The position numbers were made by a program, and so were the translations under genes. A stretch of 64,000 nt of DNA from Terana coerulea (Eukaryota; Basidiomycota; Agaricomycetes; Polyporales; Phanerochaetaceae). The DNA is taken from the NCBI GenBank assembly GCA_024811115.1, contig JAKOGH010001116.1:124001-188000 (forward strand), written 5' to 3'. Each line of letters opens with the position of its first letter. Positions within the stretch are counted from its first letter, which is position 1. A model generated the notes under the pieces. The model did not search any database. It saw only the letters and a list, made by a program, of their open reading frames with translations, and had not been told where the DNA came from. Positions 9,552 to 19,063 of the stretch are shown here, piece by piece.

Positions 9552-10133
9552 ATGTCCACTCCTCTGCTGGCACTCCGGTCAGCAAAGCAAAAGCTCCCTC
9601 TCCGGGTAGCCTCGCAATCCGTGCGCAATGCCGCCGCATGGAACGGGCGAGAGACGACTGTCTCGGACCCCAAGGTCGAGATCATCCGGCGCACGCTCTA
9701 CCCCTCCAACCTCCGCAACCGCGAGTCTCCGACGGGCTCCTGGAGGCCCAACGTCGGCCGCCGCCTGCAGCGCGCCATCCCATCCGTGCAGGCACACGAG
9801 ACGATAGAACGCGCGTGGTTCTTGCACAAACGCCACGTCCGCCGGACACGCAACGCGGAGGCGGAGAGGAAGTTCAGGTGCATGGAGGAAGCGATGGATG
9901 TGCTGCGCGAGCTGGACAGCAAGCTATACTACGAGGCGAACAAGGAGGAAGATCCGCGGCAGAAGAGTGCTGAGGAGTTGGAGGTGTTGAAGGGCATGAA
10001 GGGCCCACAGAAGCGCGCGTTGGAATCGAGAGTTCGTGGTCTATTCCCTCGCGAGCTCCGGATACCTACGGATACTCCTCCAACGGGCGGTTGGAATTAT
10101 GACTGGAATCCAATCTTCCGTCCTATTCACTGA
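9552..10133 (+). CDS. MRPL28: mitochondrial large-subunit ribosomal protein mL40
   Basis: Single exon, 193 residues. ATG 9552 follows CTCTACC and opens a basic, Ser/Arg-rich mitochondrial presequence. The body matches the fungal mL40 (yeast Mrpl28) family: AHETIERAWFLHKRHVRR, AERKFRCMEEAMDVL, LYYEANKEEDPRQK, and the C-terminal block RALESRVRGLFPRELRIPTD ending in TGGWNYDWNP. It is a structural protein of the mitoribosomal large subunit. The transposon leaves only 46 bp between its end and the ATG, so the ancestral promoter and 5' UTR must be displaced, or the 5' UTR must start inside the element. Confidence 0.9.
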   Translation: MSTPLLALRSAKQKLPLRVASQSVRNAAAWNGRETTVSDPKVEIIRRTLYPSNLRNRESPTGSWRPNVGRRLQRAIPSVQAHETIERAWFLHKRHVRRTRNAEAERKFRCMEEAMDVLRELDSKLYYEANKEEDPRQKSAEELEVLKGMKGPQKRALESRVRGLFPRELRIPTDTPPTGGWNYDWNPIFRPIH

Positions 10134-10937
10134 TTCGCGTTGTGGTGAGTACTGCGTTCGATGTGCTGCCTTCATTGGGCTCATCTACAAATCATGGACA
10201 GTGGCACAGCGCGCCGCCTTTAGGAGGGAAGCTGTGCTCGGAAATAGTCAATCCGCCAACCGCTTACTACGAGCGTACTAGTTTAAGCGTATACAGACCC
10301 CTCAATCTACATAAACACTCCTCCTACTATTCCACCCACCTTGTCACCATCGTGTGATCTAGCACAGATAATGTCAAATCACCCCCACAAAACCACGCAT
10401 TCGCTTGTACGACGTCTCATTCTGTGCAGTTATGCTCCTAATCTGCGTCGCTTGATCCCTTCGCTCGGTGTGTACTGCGTCAAAACAAGTTCGACAGCCT
10501 CAGTCCTAAGATGGAAGCGGTGGGCCAAGAGGTGCCGGTGAGCCTCCCACGTTACTGTACTTGTGTCTTGATAATTTAGATGTTCGAATATGCTCGCACA
10601 ACGTCACACCCATGCTTCGGGTGTGAAGGAACGCCGCATATGAAGCCCATACCACGCTGACCACCGTAACAGTAGCGAATATATCCTCGTGGGCGATGTT
10701 GTAGACGCCTGCGCCACCAAGCTTACCCCTTCCGAATATGGATTCGAGCCGTTGTCAAAGCGAGTCGCGAGTTGCGACTTCAAATTCTTATCGGCCGTGT
10801 TTCTATGAAGAATTGGATGGCTGAAAAGAATATCGATGCAACTCTCTGTTTTCGAAGGCCGAAACACAAAACACACAGCTCTCGCAATTGATGTTATAGA
10901 ACAGGTGGCGCATCATATACCGCATGAAGATATTTCC
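10134..10937. other. intergenic, nothing recognised
   Basis: About 800 bp holding the 3' flanks of mL40 and methyltransferase A. I found no tRNA, repeat or conserved reading frame. Confidence 0.5.
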
Positions 10938-12019
10938 TCACAACCTTGTCACACACCAGAACAACCAATCAGCGTTTCCTACACCCAACCTCACTGCCTC
11001 CGTTGCGTCCTGCTCCCGCAAGTATGCATCCACGCGCACCTGCCCCTCCTTGAATACCTCCGTCTCCCACAGTACCTTCCAGCTCTCGGGCGAGTCCATG
11101 TACAAGTCATACACGTCGGTGCCATCCTTCCACTGATGCATCCCGGAGACAGCACGCCCGAAGTGCCCGCCGAAGATGAACGAGCCCGGCTCCGGGGAAA
11201 GAAGCGGGGCAATAAGCTTAGCGAGCTCGCGCTGCTTGCTTTTGCCGAAGAGGTGGAAGAACGAGGAGGCGTGGACGACGGACACGCGGCTGATCAGTGG
11301 CGTGAGGGACGTCAGCGTATCGAGAGGAGGCAATGGGTCTCTCGGAGCCGTGATAGGGATGGACGATGGCGCGAGCGACGCGGGGTCGAAGGCATCTGCT
11401 TGGATGAACGGAACAGGGAATGTCTCGGGCGTACTCTTGAACAACTTGTGGCCCAGCTCCCAGAATTCTGCATGATTGTGAGTACAGCAAGACGTGGCGC
11501 TATATAGAGATACTAACCTGGCCGAAGGTCTGAGGCAATTGCTTGCCTCTCGGGAAATCCATCTGCGACGGCCTTCCTGACGTCGGTTCCGAAGCAGCAC
11601 GCCAACTCGAGGAATATGGCCCCAGGGCGTTCTCTGCCTAGCCTGAGGAGCTCCTTGTAATAAGGAAACCAGGAAATCTTCAGTCTAACGACCACAGCAC
11701 GAGAATTCAGTGTGTATCCCAGCAGAAGTATCCAGCATATGCACTTAGTGAAGTGAAATTGTCGCACGCAAGGGTAGGGATGGACCTAAAATATGATAAA
11801 TGTATGTGTTCACGAAGCGAGAAGGGACATTACTTTAATTACGTTGTAAGCCTCAGCTTGAACTGCCAGGATATGCTTCTTCAAGTCTTCGGGATCCTTA
11901 ATGTCTGTCTGCAAGGTATAGAATGCATGCTCTTCTTCAGTCAATGAGTACAGGTTCACATTCACAGGCTGTGGGTCTAGGCTTGGGTCGTGGTAGGTGG
12001 TGCTTCCTGACTGCGTCAT
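10938..12019 (-). CDS. AusD-like SAM-dependent methyltransferase A
   Basis: Class I methyltransferase of the AusD-like fungal group. Exon 1 (12019-11843) encodes 59 residues ending HILAVQAEAYN. A short second exon and an exon with LKISWFPYYKELLRLGRERP follow. The SAM-binding block is GAIFLELACCFGTDVRKAVA with an acidic partner in IASDLR. The last exon has EFWELGHKLFKSTPETFPVPF, VVHASSFFHLF, LLSPEPGSFIFGGH and the stop at 10938. Intron positions agree with copies B and C. Family members O-methylate secondary metabolites such as meroterpenoids; the substrate here is unknown and no biosynthetic core enzyme is adjacent. It is closest in sequence to copy B. Confidence 0.85.
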
Positions 12020-12148
12020 GGTGACGGGAGTCTCTGCTGTAAGGGGTACTGAATGCTGAACACAGTACTGGCGATTTCAGGCCCTTATGACCCAAGCTTC
12101 TTCGATACGGACTCGTGGTTTCCATACGGTTGGGGTGCGAACAGTGGG

Positions 12149-12320
12149 AGGATAAATGGACTAGTTGTTTACTAAGATTTGATAGACCATGGTATCCACC
12201 TACTGCGGCCGATGTTGGCAAAAACTATATGTGAAGCAAGTGAAATGTAGGCGGATAAATGGACTAGCTGGCTACTAAGATTGGTGTTTACCTCCTGCGG
12301 CCGTTCTTGGCAGGAACTAT
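12149..12320. repeat. direct repeat in promoter of methyltransferase A
   Basis: Two diverged units about 103 bp apart (12149-12222 and 12252-12320). Each starts GGATAAATGGACTAG, continues TACTAAGATT, and ends around CTGCGGCCG and TTGGCA. They lie 130-300 bp upstream of ATG 12019. Confidence 0.7.
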
Positions 12321-12672
12321 CAGTAAAGGCAATGATCATGCCGTTAGTAAGTCAGCAAACGTGAACAGAAACTTCATGGGAGTGTTGCAAGAAAGGCATA
12401 GGGTTGAATATAGAGCTAAAGTTAGGTTCGTGATACATCCGGTCTTGCGCGGAACTGTATTAAGTTATGGTGAAACGAAAGTAACCTTTCTGAGAACTGA
12501 ATCTCATAAACACTGCCACAAACTACAAGATAGTACCTGGGCTACTGAAATTTAATCGACATTATAGATAACAGGTGGTCCATAGATGGTAGCAATTCTG
12601 GTGTTGAGTTGCTCTGATGGTAACAGTAGAACAGTGCGTTGAACACCATTCACTGTTCCGAAGCACTGACAT
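12321..12672. other. intergenic, nothing recognised
   Basis: AT-richer gap between methyltransferases A and B with no conserved coding signal. Confidence 0.5.
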
Positions 12673-13748
12673 TCATAACCTAGTCACACACCAGACCAAC
12701 CAGTCGTATTTCCCTTGACTCTCTAACTTCACTACGTCCCTTGCGTCCCGCGGCCACAAAAGCACGTCCACGCGCACCTGCCCCTCCTTGAAAACCTCCG
12801 TCTCCCACATAGCCTTCCAGCTCTCAGGTGAATCCGCGTATAGCTCATGCGCGCCGGACTCGTCCTCCCACCGGCGTACGCCGGCGACGGCCTGGCCCAC
12901 GTGCCCACCGAAGATGAAGGAGCCTGGCTCCGGGGAGAGCAGCGGCGCGATGAGCTTGGCGAGCTCGCGCTGCCTCGTAATATCGAAGAGGTGGAAGAAT
13001 GAGGAGGCGTGGATTGCAGACACGCGGCCAATAAGTGGCGTGAGAGACGTCAGGGTGTTGAGAGGGGGCAGAGGGTCTGCCGGCGCCACGGTCGGGATAG
13101 GCGACGGCGCGAGCAACGCGGGGTCGAAAGCGTCTGCCTGAATGAACGGCACGGGGAACGACTCTGGCGTGCTTTTAAACATCTTGTGTCCGAGCTCCCA
13201 GAATTCTAAGGGGGTTCAGCTTCAGTCTGAAGAGGAGTTATATTTCAAAGACCCACCTGGGCGGAGGTCAGAAGCTATGGCTTGACTCATGGGAAACCCA
13301 TCTGCGACAGCCTTCCTGACGTCGTTGCCAAAACAACAGGCCAACTCCAAGAAGATGGCTCCGGGACGTTCTTTACCCAGCTTCAGCAGCTCCTTGTAGT
13401 ATGGAAAGCGAGAAATCTTGAGCCTAAGGTCGTAGTACGCTGTCTCAGTATGCGGACTGGATTTAACAGGCGATTCATCACCTAGTGAACCTGAAGTGTC
13501 GTATGCAGGGGTACGGGTGGATCTAAAGCGTAGGATAAATGGATATAGCCGAAAGTATTGACGAAGATGGGACGTACGCTGTAAGCCTCTGCTTGAACAG
13601 CCAAGATATGCTGCTTCAATTCCTCAGGGTCCTTAATGCCCGTTTGCGAGCTATAGAACGCAGACTCTTCTTCGTTCAGGGAGTACAGTTCCACGTTTAC
13701 GGGCTGGGGATCCCTGGGGTCGTAGGTTGGGGTCCGTGATCGGGACAT
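12673..13748 (-). CDS. AusD-like SAM-dependent methyltransferase B
   Basis: Tandem paralogue of A. Exon 1 (13748-13578) encodes 57 residues ending HILAVQAEAYS, with the intron at the position used in A and C. The next exons cover LKISRFPYYKELLKLGKERP, the SAM block with ELACCFGNDVRKAVADGF, and the last exon EFWELGHKMFKSTPESFPVPF to a stop at 12673. VSAIHASSFFHLF and LLSPEPGSFIFGGH are kept, so the fold looks intact. It shares with A the linker region rich in Pro and the C-terminal WCVTRL ending. No frame break seen. Confidence 0.85.
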
Positions 13749-14265
13749 GACCGGTAGCTCTGGGTTGTATGCAGGGCGGTGGATTGTTGGCAGCTTGAAA
13801 GCCTGATGTATCTGGCGGTCACGAAGCCAAGCCTTTATGCGGACCAGCACGCATATGGTTCCACTGTTATGGGTGTGGATGTGTTAGCTGATCCAGAGTA
13901 TCAGGCCCTTATTCCGCCTCTTGAACGTTCCTGTTGCAACCAGAGAAGCCATCTTGCCGCGATTCGGCTGATATGAGCACAAATAAAACACGTTTGCTGT
14001 CTGAAAGGAGAGGGGCAAGCATGAGAGCATATCGCAGGAATAGGTCTGATAAGAAGCCCGAATTAAGTTTACTGACTGAGAAAACCGAACACATGACGAA
14101 CCCAAATCCTGAATGAGAAAGCAGGTTGATTTGTTCATGCCACTAGGGCAGCGAGTACCTCTCGGCATTTAATTTGCAGAAAAATAGCAAATTTCATTTG
14201 TCGAACACTGCAGTGCATTAACAATGACGAGAACCGGCACGAATGCAGGTAAATTGGAACGCCTC
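13749..14265. other. intergenic, nothing recognised
   Basis: Gap between methyltransferases B and C. Only short, unsupported frames. Confidence 0.5.
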
Positions 14266-15320
14266 TTACAACCTCGTAACACACCAGACCAAAATGTAGT
14301 TTCTCACCTCCTCGGCCCCCAAGTCCTTCCTTATGTGTTCACGTAAGAATGCATCCACCTTCACCTGACCAGGTGCGAAGACTTGAGTCTCCCACAGCTC
14401 CTTCCAACTTTCAGGTGAGTGGCAAAACATGAATATGCCGTGTGAATTCTTCCGGGCTCGCTCGCCCTTGACGGGCAATCCGCCGTGAGCGCCAAAGACG
14501 AACGAGCCAGACTCGGGAGAAAGCAGGGACGCGATACGTTTGGCTAGTTCAAGCTGCTTGTCTTCTGAGAAGAGATGGAAGAACGCCGAGGTATGGATGA
14601 CGGAGAGCCGGCCGATAAGAGGGGTGAGGGAGGTGAGAGTGTTGAGCGGAGGAAGTGGATCCGTCGGAGCGGTCATGGGAATAGGCGAAGCGGCGAGGCA
14701 CGCCGGGTCGAATGCGTCTGCTGGAATAAATGGGACGGGGAAGGTTTCCGAAGTTGTCTTGTACAATTTATGCCCGAGCTCCCAGAACTCTGCAAGACAA
14801 AGGATATGTACAGCGCATTCACAGGGACGAGGATATTGTGCACGCACCAGGATGGAGATCTGAAGCGAGAGCCTGCTTTGCCGGAAATCCGTCCGCTATA
14901 GCTTTCCGCGTGTCGTTGCCCACGCAGCAAGCTAAGTCAAGGAAAAGGGCGCCTGGACGGTCCCTGCCCAGCTTGAGAAGTCCGTCGTAGTACGGGAATC
15001 GAGAGATCTTCAGTCTACATTCGCGAGCTGAATGATCATCTCCGAGATTCGACATCAGTAAGACTGCACGCACCTCGTGAATCCAAAAGCCCGAATACAG
15101 TGGTAAGGGTGAACCTATGAGCAACGACTTTGAGTCGAGAACACATTTACATTTGACGACACAAACTCACTTTGTACACCTCCTGCTGCACAGCAAGAAC
15201 ATGCTTCTTCAGCTCTCCTGGATCCCTAATCCCAGTCTGCGATGCGAGGAAGTCATGCTCCGCTTCGTCGAGAGCATACAAACTCTCGTCTAGCGGCCGT
15301 GGGGCATCTCCTGCGGACAT
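14266..15320 (-). CDS. AusD-like SAM-dependent methyltransferase C
   Basis: Four exons traced in one frame: 15320-15171 (50 codons), 15114-15074, 15014-14848 and 14789-14266. The small second exon encodes VHPYHCIRAFGFT, the third LKISRFPYYDGLLKLGRDRP and the SAM motif ALFLDLACCVGNDTRKAIA with ALASDLHP. The fourth runs EFWELGHKLYKTTSETFPVPF to VTRL. Compared with A and B the C-terminal third is more diverged (FGAHGGLPVKGERARKNSHG, CHSPESWKELWE), which resembles other mushroom AusD-like proteins more than A and B do. C is therefore probably the older copy, with A and B arising by later duplication. Confidence 0.88.
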
Positions 15321-15851
15321 TCTGTAGGAGCTTTGTGAGGCAATCGATGACAAGCCGCTCTCCGTATGTTGGGTATATATAGGTCAGATCGCGCCGTGGG
15401 TGGGTGTCATAAAATCTTATCTCTCGGCGCGCGGTGGGATTCTGTTGTGCACAACTTGACTTTTCGCGTTGTGGTCTTGGTGACGGTAAGATGTGTAAGT
15501 GTAATTGTGCGTATCATTGCGGACCGAGAGGTAGTGGTTTGATATTTGGAAGGGTTCGTGGAGGACCAGGAGGTGGGGGCGGTTCTCGAACGTGTCGGAG
15601 TTACAAATCGTTCGGTGTTTCCCGCACGCAGAGTCGTGGTGGCGCCGTCCCACGCCGTCCGCATTGACTGCAACAACCTACAGGTATTTCACTGCCCATT
15701 CACTGGCAAGTAAAATATTGACCTTTCATCTTGTCCATACAGATTCAACGCGGTGTTTTCTTTGCGACCGCCACATTGCGAAATATCTGAAGTGAGCACT
15801 GATGGTAATGAGAGGTTTGCCATTTGATTCGACTGTCCTTGCCGCAGATAC
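15321..15851. other. divergent intergenic region, methyltransferase C / F-box gene
   Basis: No gene recognised. A CAG at the base of the F-box start (15847 region) could be a 5' UTR splice acceptor. Confidence 0.4.
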
Positions 15852-17278
15852 ATGATGAACGCCGCGTCGCAACAGGCTCGAGCAGAAGCCCTCTTGGAGC
15901 TCGATAAAACGTACAGCGCTTTGGAGGAAAGGAAAGCAGTTTTGTTGCAGAACCTGGCTGAAATCGACCGGGAGATGCAACTTGTGACTAGCAAGAAAGC
16001 TTCGTATGCTCTCATCTATTCGCTCCCAGACGACGTGTTATACCAGATCATCGAAGAAGCGAGTGCGCATCGTCCGGACTGCGTCGACACGCATATAATC
16101 AATCGCTCACCAGCTATAGCTGCGGTCTCCCGGCGTTTGAGACTCGCCGCGTTCGCCACTACCAAGATTTGGACGTGTATCCACATACCCTCCAAGCTGC
16201 CCAGTTCCCGCTATATCGAGATTATCAAGCTACATGTCGAACGGTCTCGGGGCCTTCCGCTTTCAATTCTAGTCCATAACACATACGCTCACCTCCAAAT
16301 CACGTCACGATACGTGGGTTTCTTGCAAGTACTGCTGAAAGCACACTGGCGATCGTGTACGATGATAGTCGACTGTAGAAGCACCATGGAGCTTTTCTTT
16401 GATGTCTGCAACACCAACGGCGTCCACTTGTCCGACCTACAACGACTAGATCTAACCACTAGTGCTCAAGGCATCACTGTATCTTCCGTCAACATTGCTC
16501 GCATTCTTCTGGCCCCAGCAGTGACCAGTATCATACTGAGCGGCAACTTCATACTCCCGGACATAGCACTGGACTTACCCTGCCTTCAAGTATTGTTCTT
16601 GCATAACATATATATCACACCCGATTTTCTGCGTATCCTTTCACTCGCTAGTCCCCGGCTCTCCAGCTTTACCATCTCTGATCCTAATGGTGTGCCCCTG
16701 CTCGGCCCACAGAGATCATTCAATTCCCTGCCCTCTCAACACTTACCCTCATCAACCTGGGCACTTGGTTACCTGTCATCTTGTCCTTGATCAAAGCTCC
16801 AGCCTTCAGCACACTCGAGGTTCAAGATCGCTTCTACGAGGAGAACCAGAGGCCAGATACGATTGCACATACGCGCTTCTTATCTGTTGCGGTTCTACGC
16901 ATCCGGCACGACACCGGCTGGGACCTCGCGAGGACAGTGTCCTCTCTATTCCGCTGCACCCCAAACACCTCCACACTAGACTTCGAGGCCCCCTACGGTG
17001 ATGCTTCTCAGCTCTTTACATCACTCCGACAGCCAGCGGGAGAGGAAGATGACGAGATTTTGCTACCTCGTCTGGAAGCGTTGGCGGTAAACATCTCAAC
17101 AGGAGATGAAGGAGAGCTTGTGGCGTTGGTGCGTCAGAGGCAGGCGGCTGGACGCCCCTTGAGAAGCCTTCGGATAGGCGGCGAATTTTCGAAAACGCTG
17201 CTACAATCTTCGACACGCCTCGCTAAATTTTCGGAGCAGCTTCCAGTCGATTTGACAATGATCCTGGACAGTCAGTAA
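15852..17278 (+). CDS. F-box protein with LRR-like C-terminal region
   Basis: Begins MMNAASQQARAEALLELDKT with a short coiled coil (EERKAVLLQNLAEIDREMQ), followed by an F-box (YSLPDDVLYQIIEEA, about residues 57-71). Irregular leucine-rich segments follow, of the kind expanded in Agaricomycetes (LQRLDLTTS, VTSIILSGNF, LPCLQVLFLHNI). Such proteins are likely SCF ubiquitin-ligase substrate adaptors. The frame breaks near 16706-16708 in a CCC run. One more C would join FTISDPNGVPLLG to the continuation IIQFPALSTLTLINL, which then runs to the stop at 17278. F-box genes of this type are often lineage-specific, so true decay cannot be excluded. Confidence 0.75.
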
Positions 17279-17514
17279 TTCTTGAGGGGCTTTCAACCGT
17301 TGGTATGGGTCCATGTGTATGTGCACATTACATTACTGTACAACAAGTGCTGGTGCGAATCTACTGTCAGAGCCCTAATTAAGCCGAGTCGACGCCACCT
17401 GGGCACGGACGAATATTATGATCTCTTCGTTAAAAGCTGGTCAATGCTTTCAAAGACAGTTCCCGTGGGCGTGATGCACGAAGCAAACTCAGTTTCGCCT
17501 GACGACCAGGCCAT

Positions 17515-18426
17515 CTACAGGCGTTTCGGTGAGTACGCGCGCCAGCAGCAGCACCAGGAACGTACCGTTGAAGGTGCAGAAGAGCGCACTCGGACGCAGC
17601 GCAGGTTTGGATAGGTCACGACAAGTTGATTACCCATACGCACGGCTCGGACTTCGTCAAACTAATAGGCACCAAGTTAATTATTACGTGGCCATCGCAG
17701 CAGGGGTACAACAAGACGTACCGAAGTCCCTTCCGGGAGTGGGATAATCTGACTGTACTGCTTCTCCTTTCGCTCCCGCACGAGTCCCTCCTCTTCCATC
17801 TTCTCCGTAATCCTGACTTTCCTCCATTGTACAATAATTTTGTCGGCCTTGAAGCTGACGTGCATGTCCTGCTTCCCGACCCCAGTCATGTCGAATGTGG
17901 CGATTATCTGCAACTCAATTCCTGATTAGCACGCCGTACCACAGCGTCATACGTCGGAAATAACGATACCGATTTGCCATTTGCCGACATCCCGAATTCC
18001 GCACTAGACGGATTTCAATACTTGTGTATGGCACCTGGAATAACAAGCCACGAACCTGTTTTTCCGCCTGAGCTTGGGTTGTGGTTCCACGTCCACCGGT
18101 TCGGGAGGTACAGGGACAGGAGGGTTCTCCACAACGAGCATCATCCCTTCCAGCGACTTGACTTTGCTCGGCTGCGCAGCTAAAGCTCGAGCCTTGTACT
18201 CCCGGACCTCCTCCCAGAAGGGGTCGAGCGTTTTCTCATCCGTCTGCGTGGGTTCCGGTGTAAGCTCTGACGTTGAGCCCTCCATGTCTTGTGCGTGAAG
18301 CGTCGGGGAGGGTGTGTTTAGCGGCGAATCTTTCGGAGCAAAGGCCTTCTCGATGAGGTGGTCAAACGCCATCCAGGACTGCCGGACAGGTTTGTTGGAC
18401 TGCATGTGGCTCGGAACGGGTAGCAT
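17515..18426 (-). CDS. Hsp20/alpha-crystallin-like domain protein
   Basis: ATG 18426 gives MLPVPSHMQSNKPVRQSW followed by an acidic, Pro/Thr-rich region (to about residue 115). After one or two introns an Hsp20-like beta-sandwich follows: IIATFDMTGVGKQDMHVSF, KIIVQWRKVRITEK, YSQIIPLPEGTS. After an intron (exon 3 from 17661), FDEVRAVRMGNQLVVTYPN completes the last strands. The order of strands (DVSG-like, then V-F, then R-I-LP) fits small heat-shock proteins or p23-like cochaperones. The C-terminal residues before the stop at 17515 may be altered by a further intron at the GTACGT after 17590. The long disordered N-terminus is unusual for a plain sHsp. Confidence 0.65.
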
Positions 18427-19063
18427 GTGAGTCGCCAGGACTCTCGAAGTAGAAGTGGGCAGGTATAGTGTAAAGTGAGGCTTGACGACGGCTGGTAGAG
18501 ATGAGAGCTTTATCCGCGGGAGGCAGGTGTCAAGGGTAGGTGTCGTGTAAGTCGTGTGTCTGCCGCGAGGTCGTGAAGTTCCGGCTGATAGATCTCAGCG
18601 ATCGTGAGCTAGAAAAGCTCACCGTGCTTCGAGCCGAGTAACACCATCTGACAATGATGAGAAACAAACATAACATATGCAGCGGTTCCCTAGGATCCTG
18701 AGGTACGTTACTCCAGGAACAGCGGTGGACGTGGGTAAGAGACCATGGCGGAGGCGCTGCGATGGACCACGGCAACTGTAATTCGCAAAAGGAAACGCGG
18801 ATCACAACGAGCGCTCCGTAGCTTCTGGGCGGCCGCTGGATTTTGGCGAAGTAAGTACTGCTGTAACCGAGACTGGGTTTACAATTCCTCCGCTCACAGT
18901 ACGTCCAGAAGACATTAAGAGCACACTAAATGGTATATCACAAGTATTCTTATGGGCGCATTACACCAGCGCGCTAAAGCAGGATGAAGTGCGATCACGT
19001 GGATACGACGCGTCTCGGTTCGCGCAGAATTGAGCGCCCACTGGTTGTCTTCAGACTTCAGCT
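18427..19063. other. divergent promoter, Hsp20-like / helicase
   Basis: No gene or repeat recognised. Confidence 0.5.

Noticed and set aside
9167..9973. Open frame extending from the MITE into mL40 in another frame
   Set aside because: A shadow of the mL40 gene; its protein has no family match, and the mL40 frame is clearly the coding one.
10690..10790. GGATTCGAGCC resembling a tRNA B-box on the minus strand
   Set aside because: No acceptor stem, anticodon arm or A-box can be built around it.
10938..15320. Treating the three methyltransferases as a full secondary-metabolite cluster
   Set aside because: Neighbours are mL40, an F-box gene and housekeeping genes; no core synthase or P450 is present.
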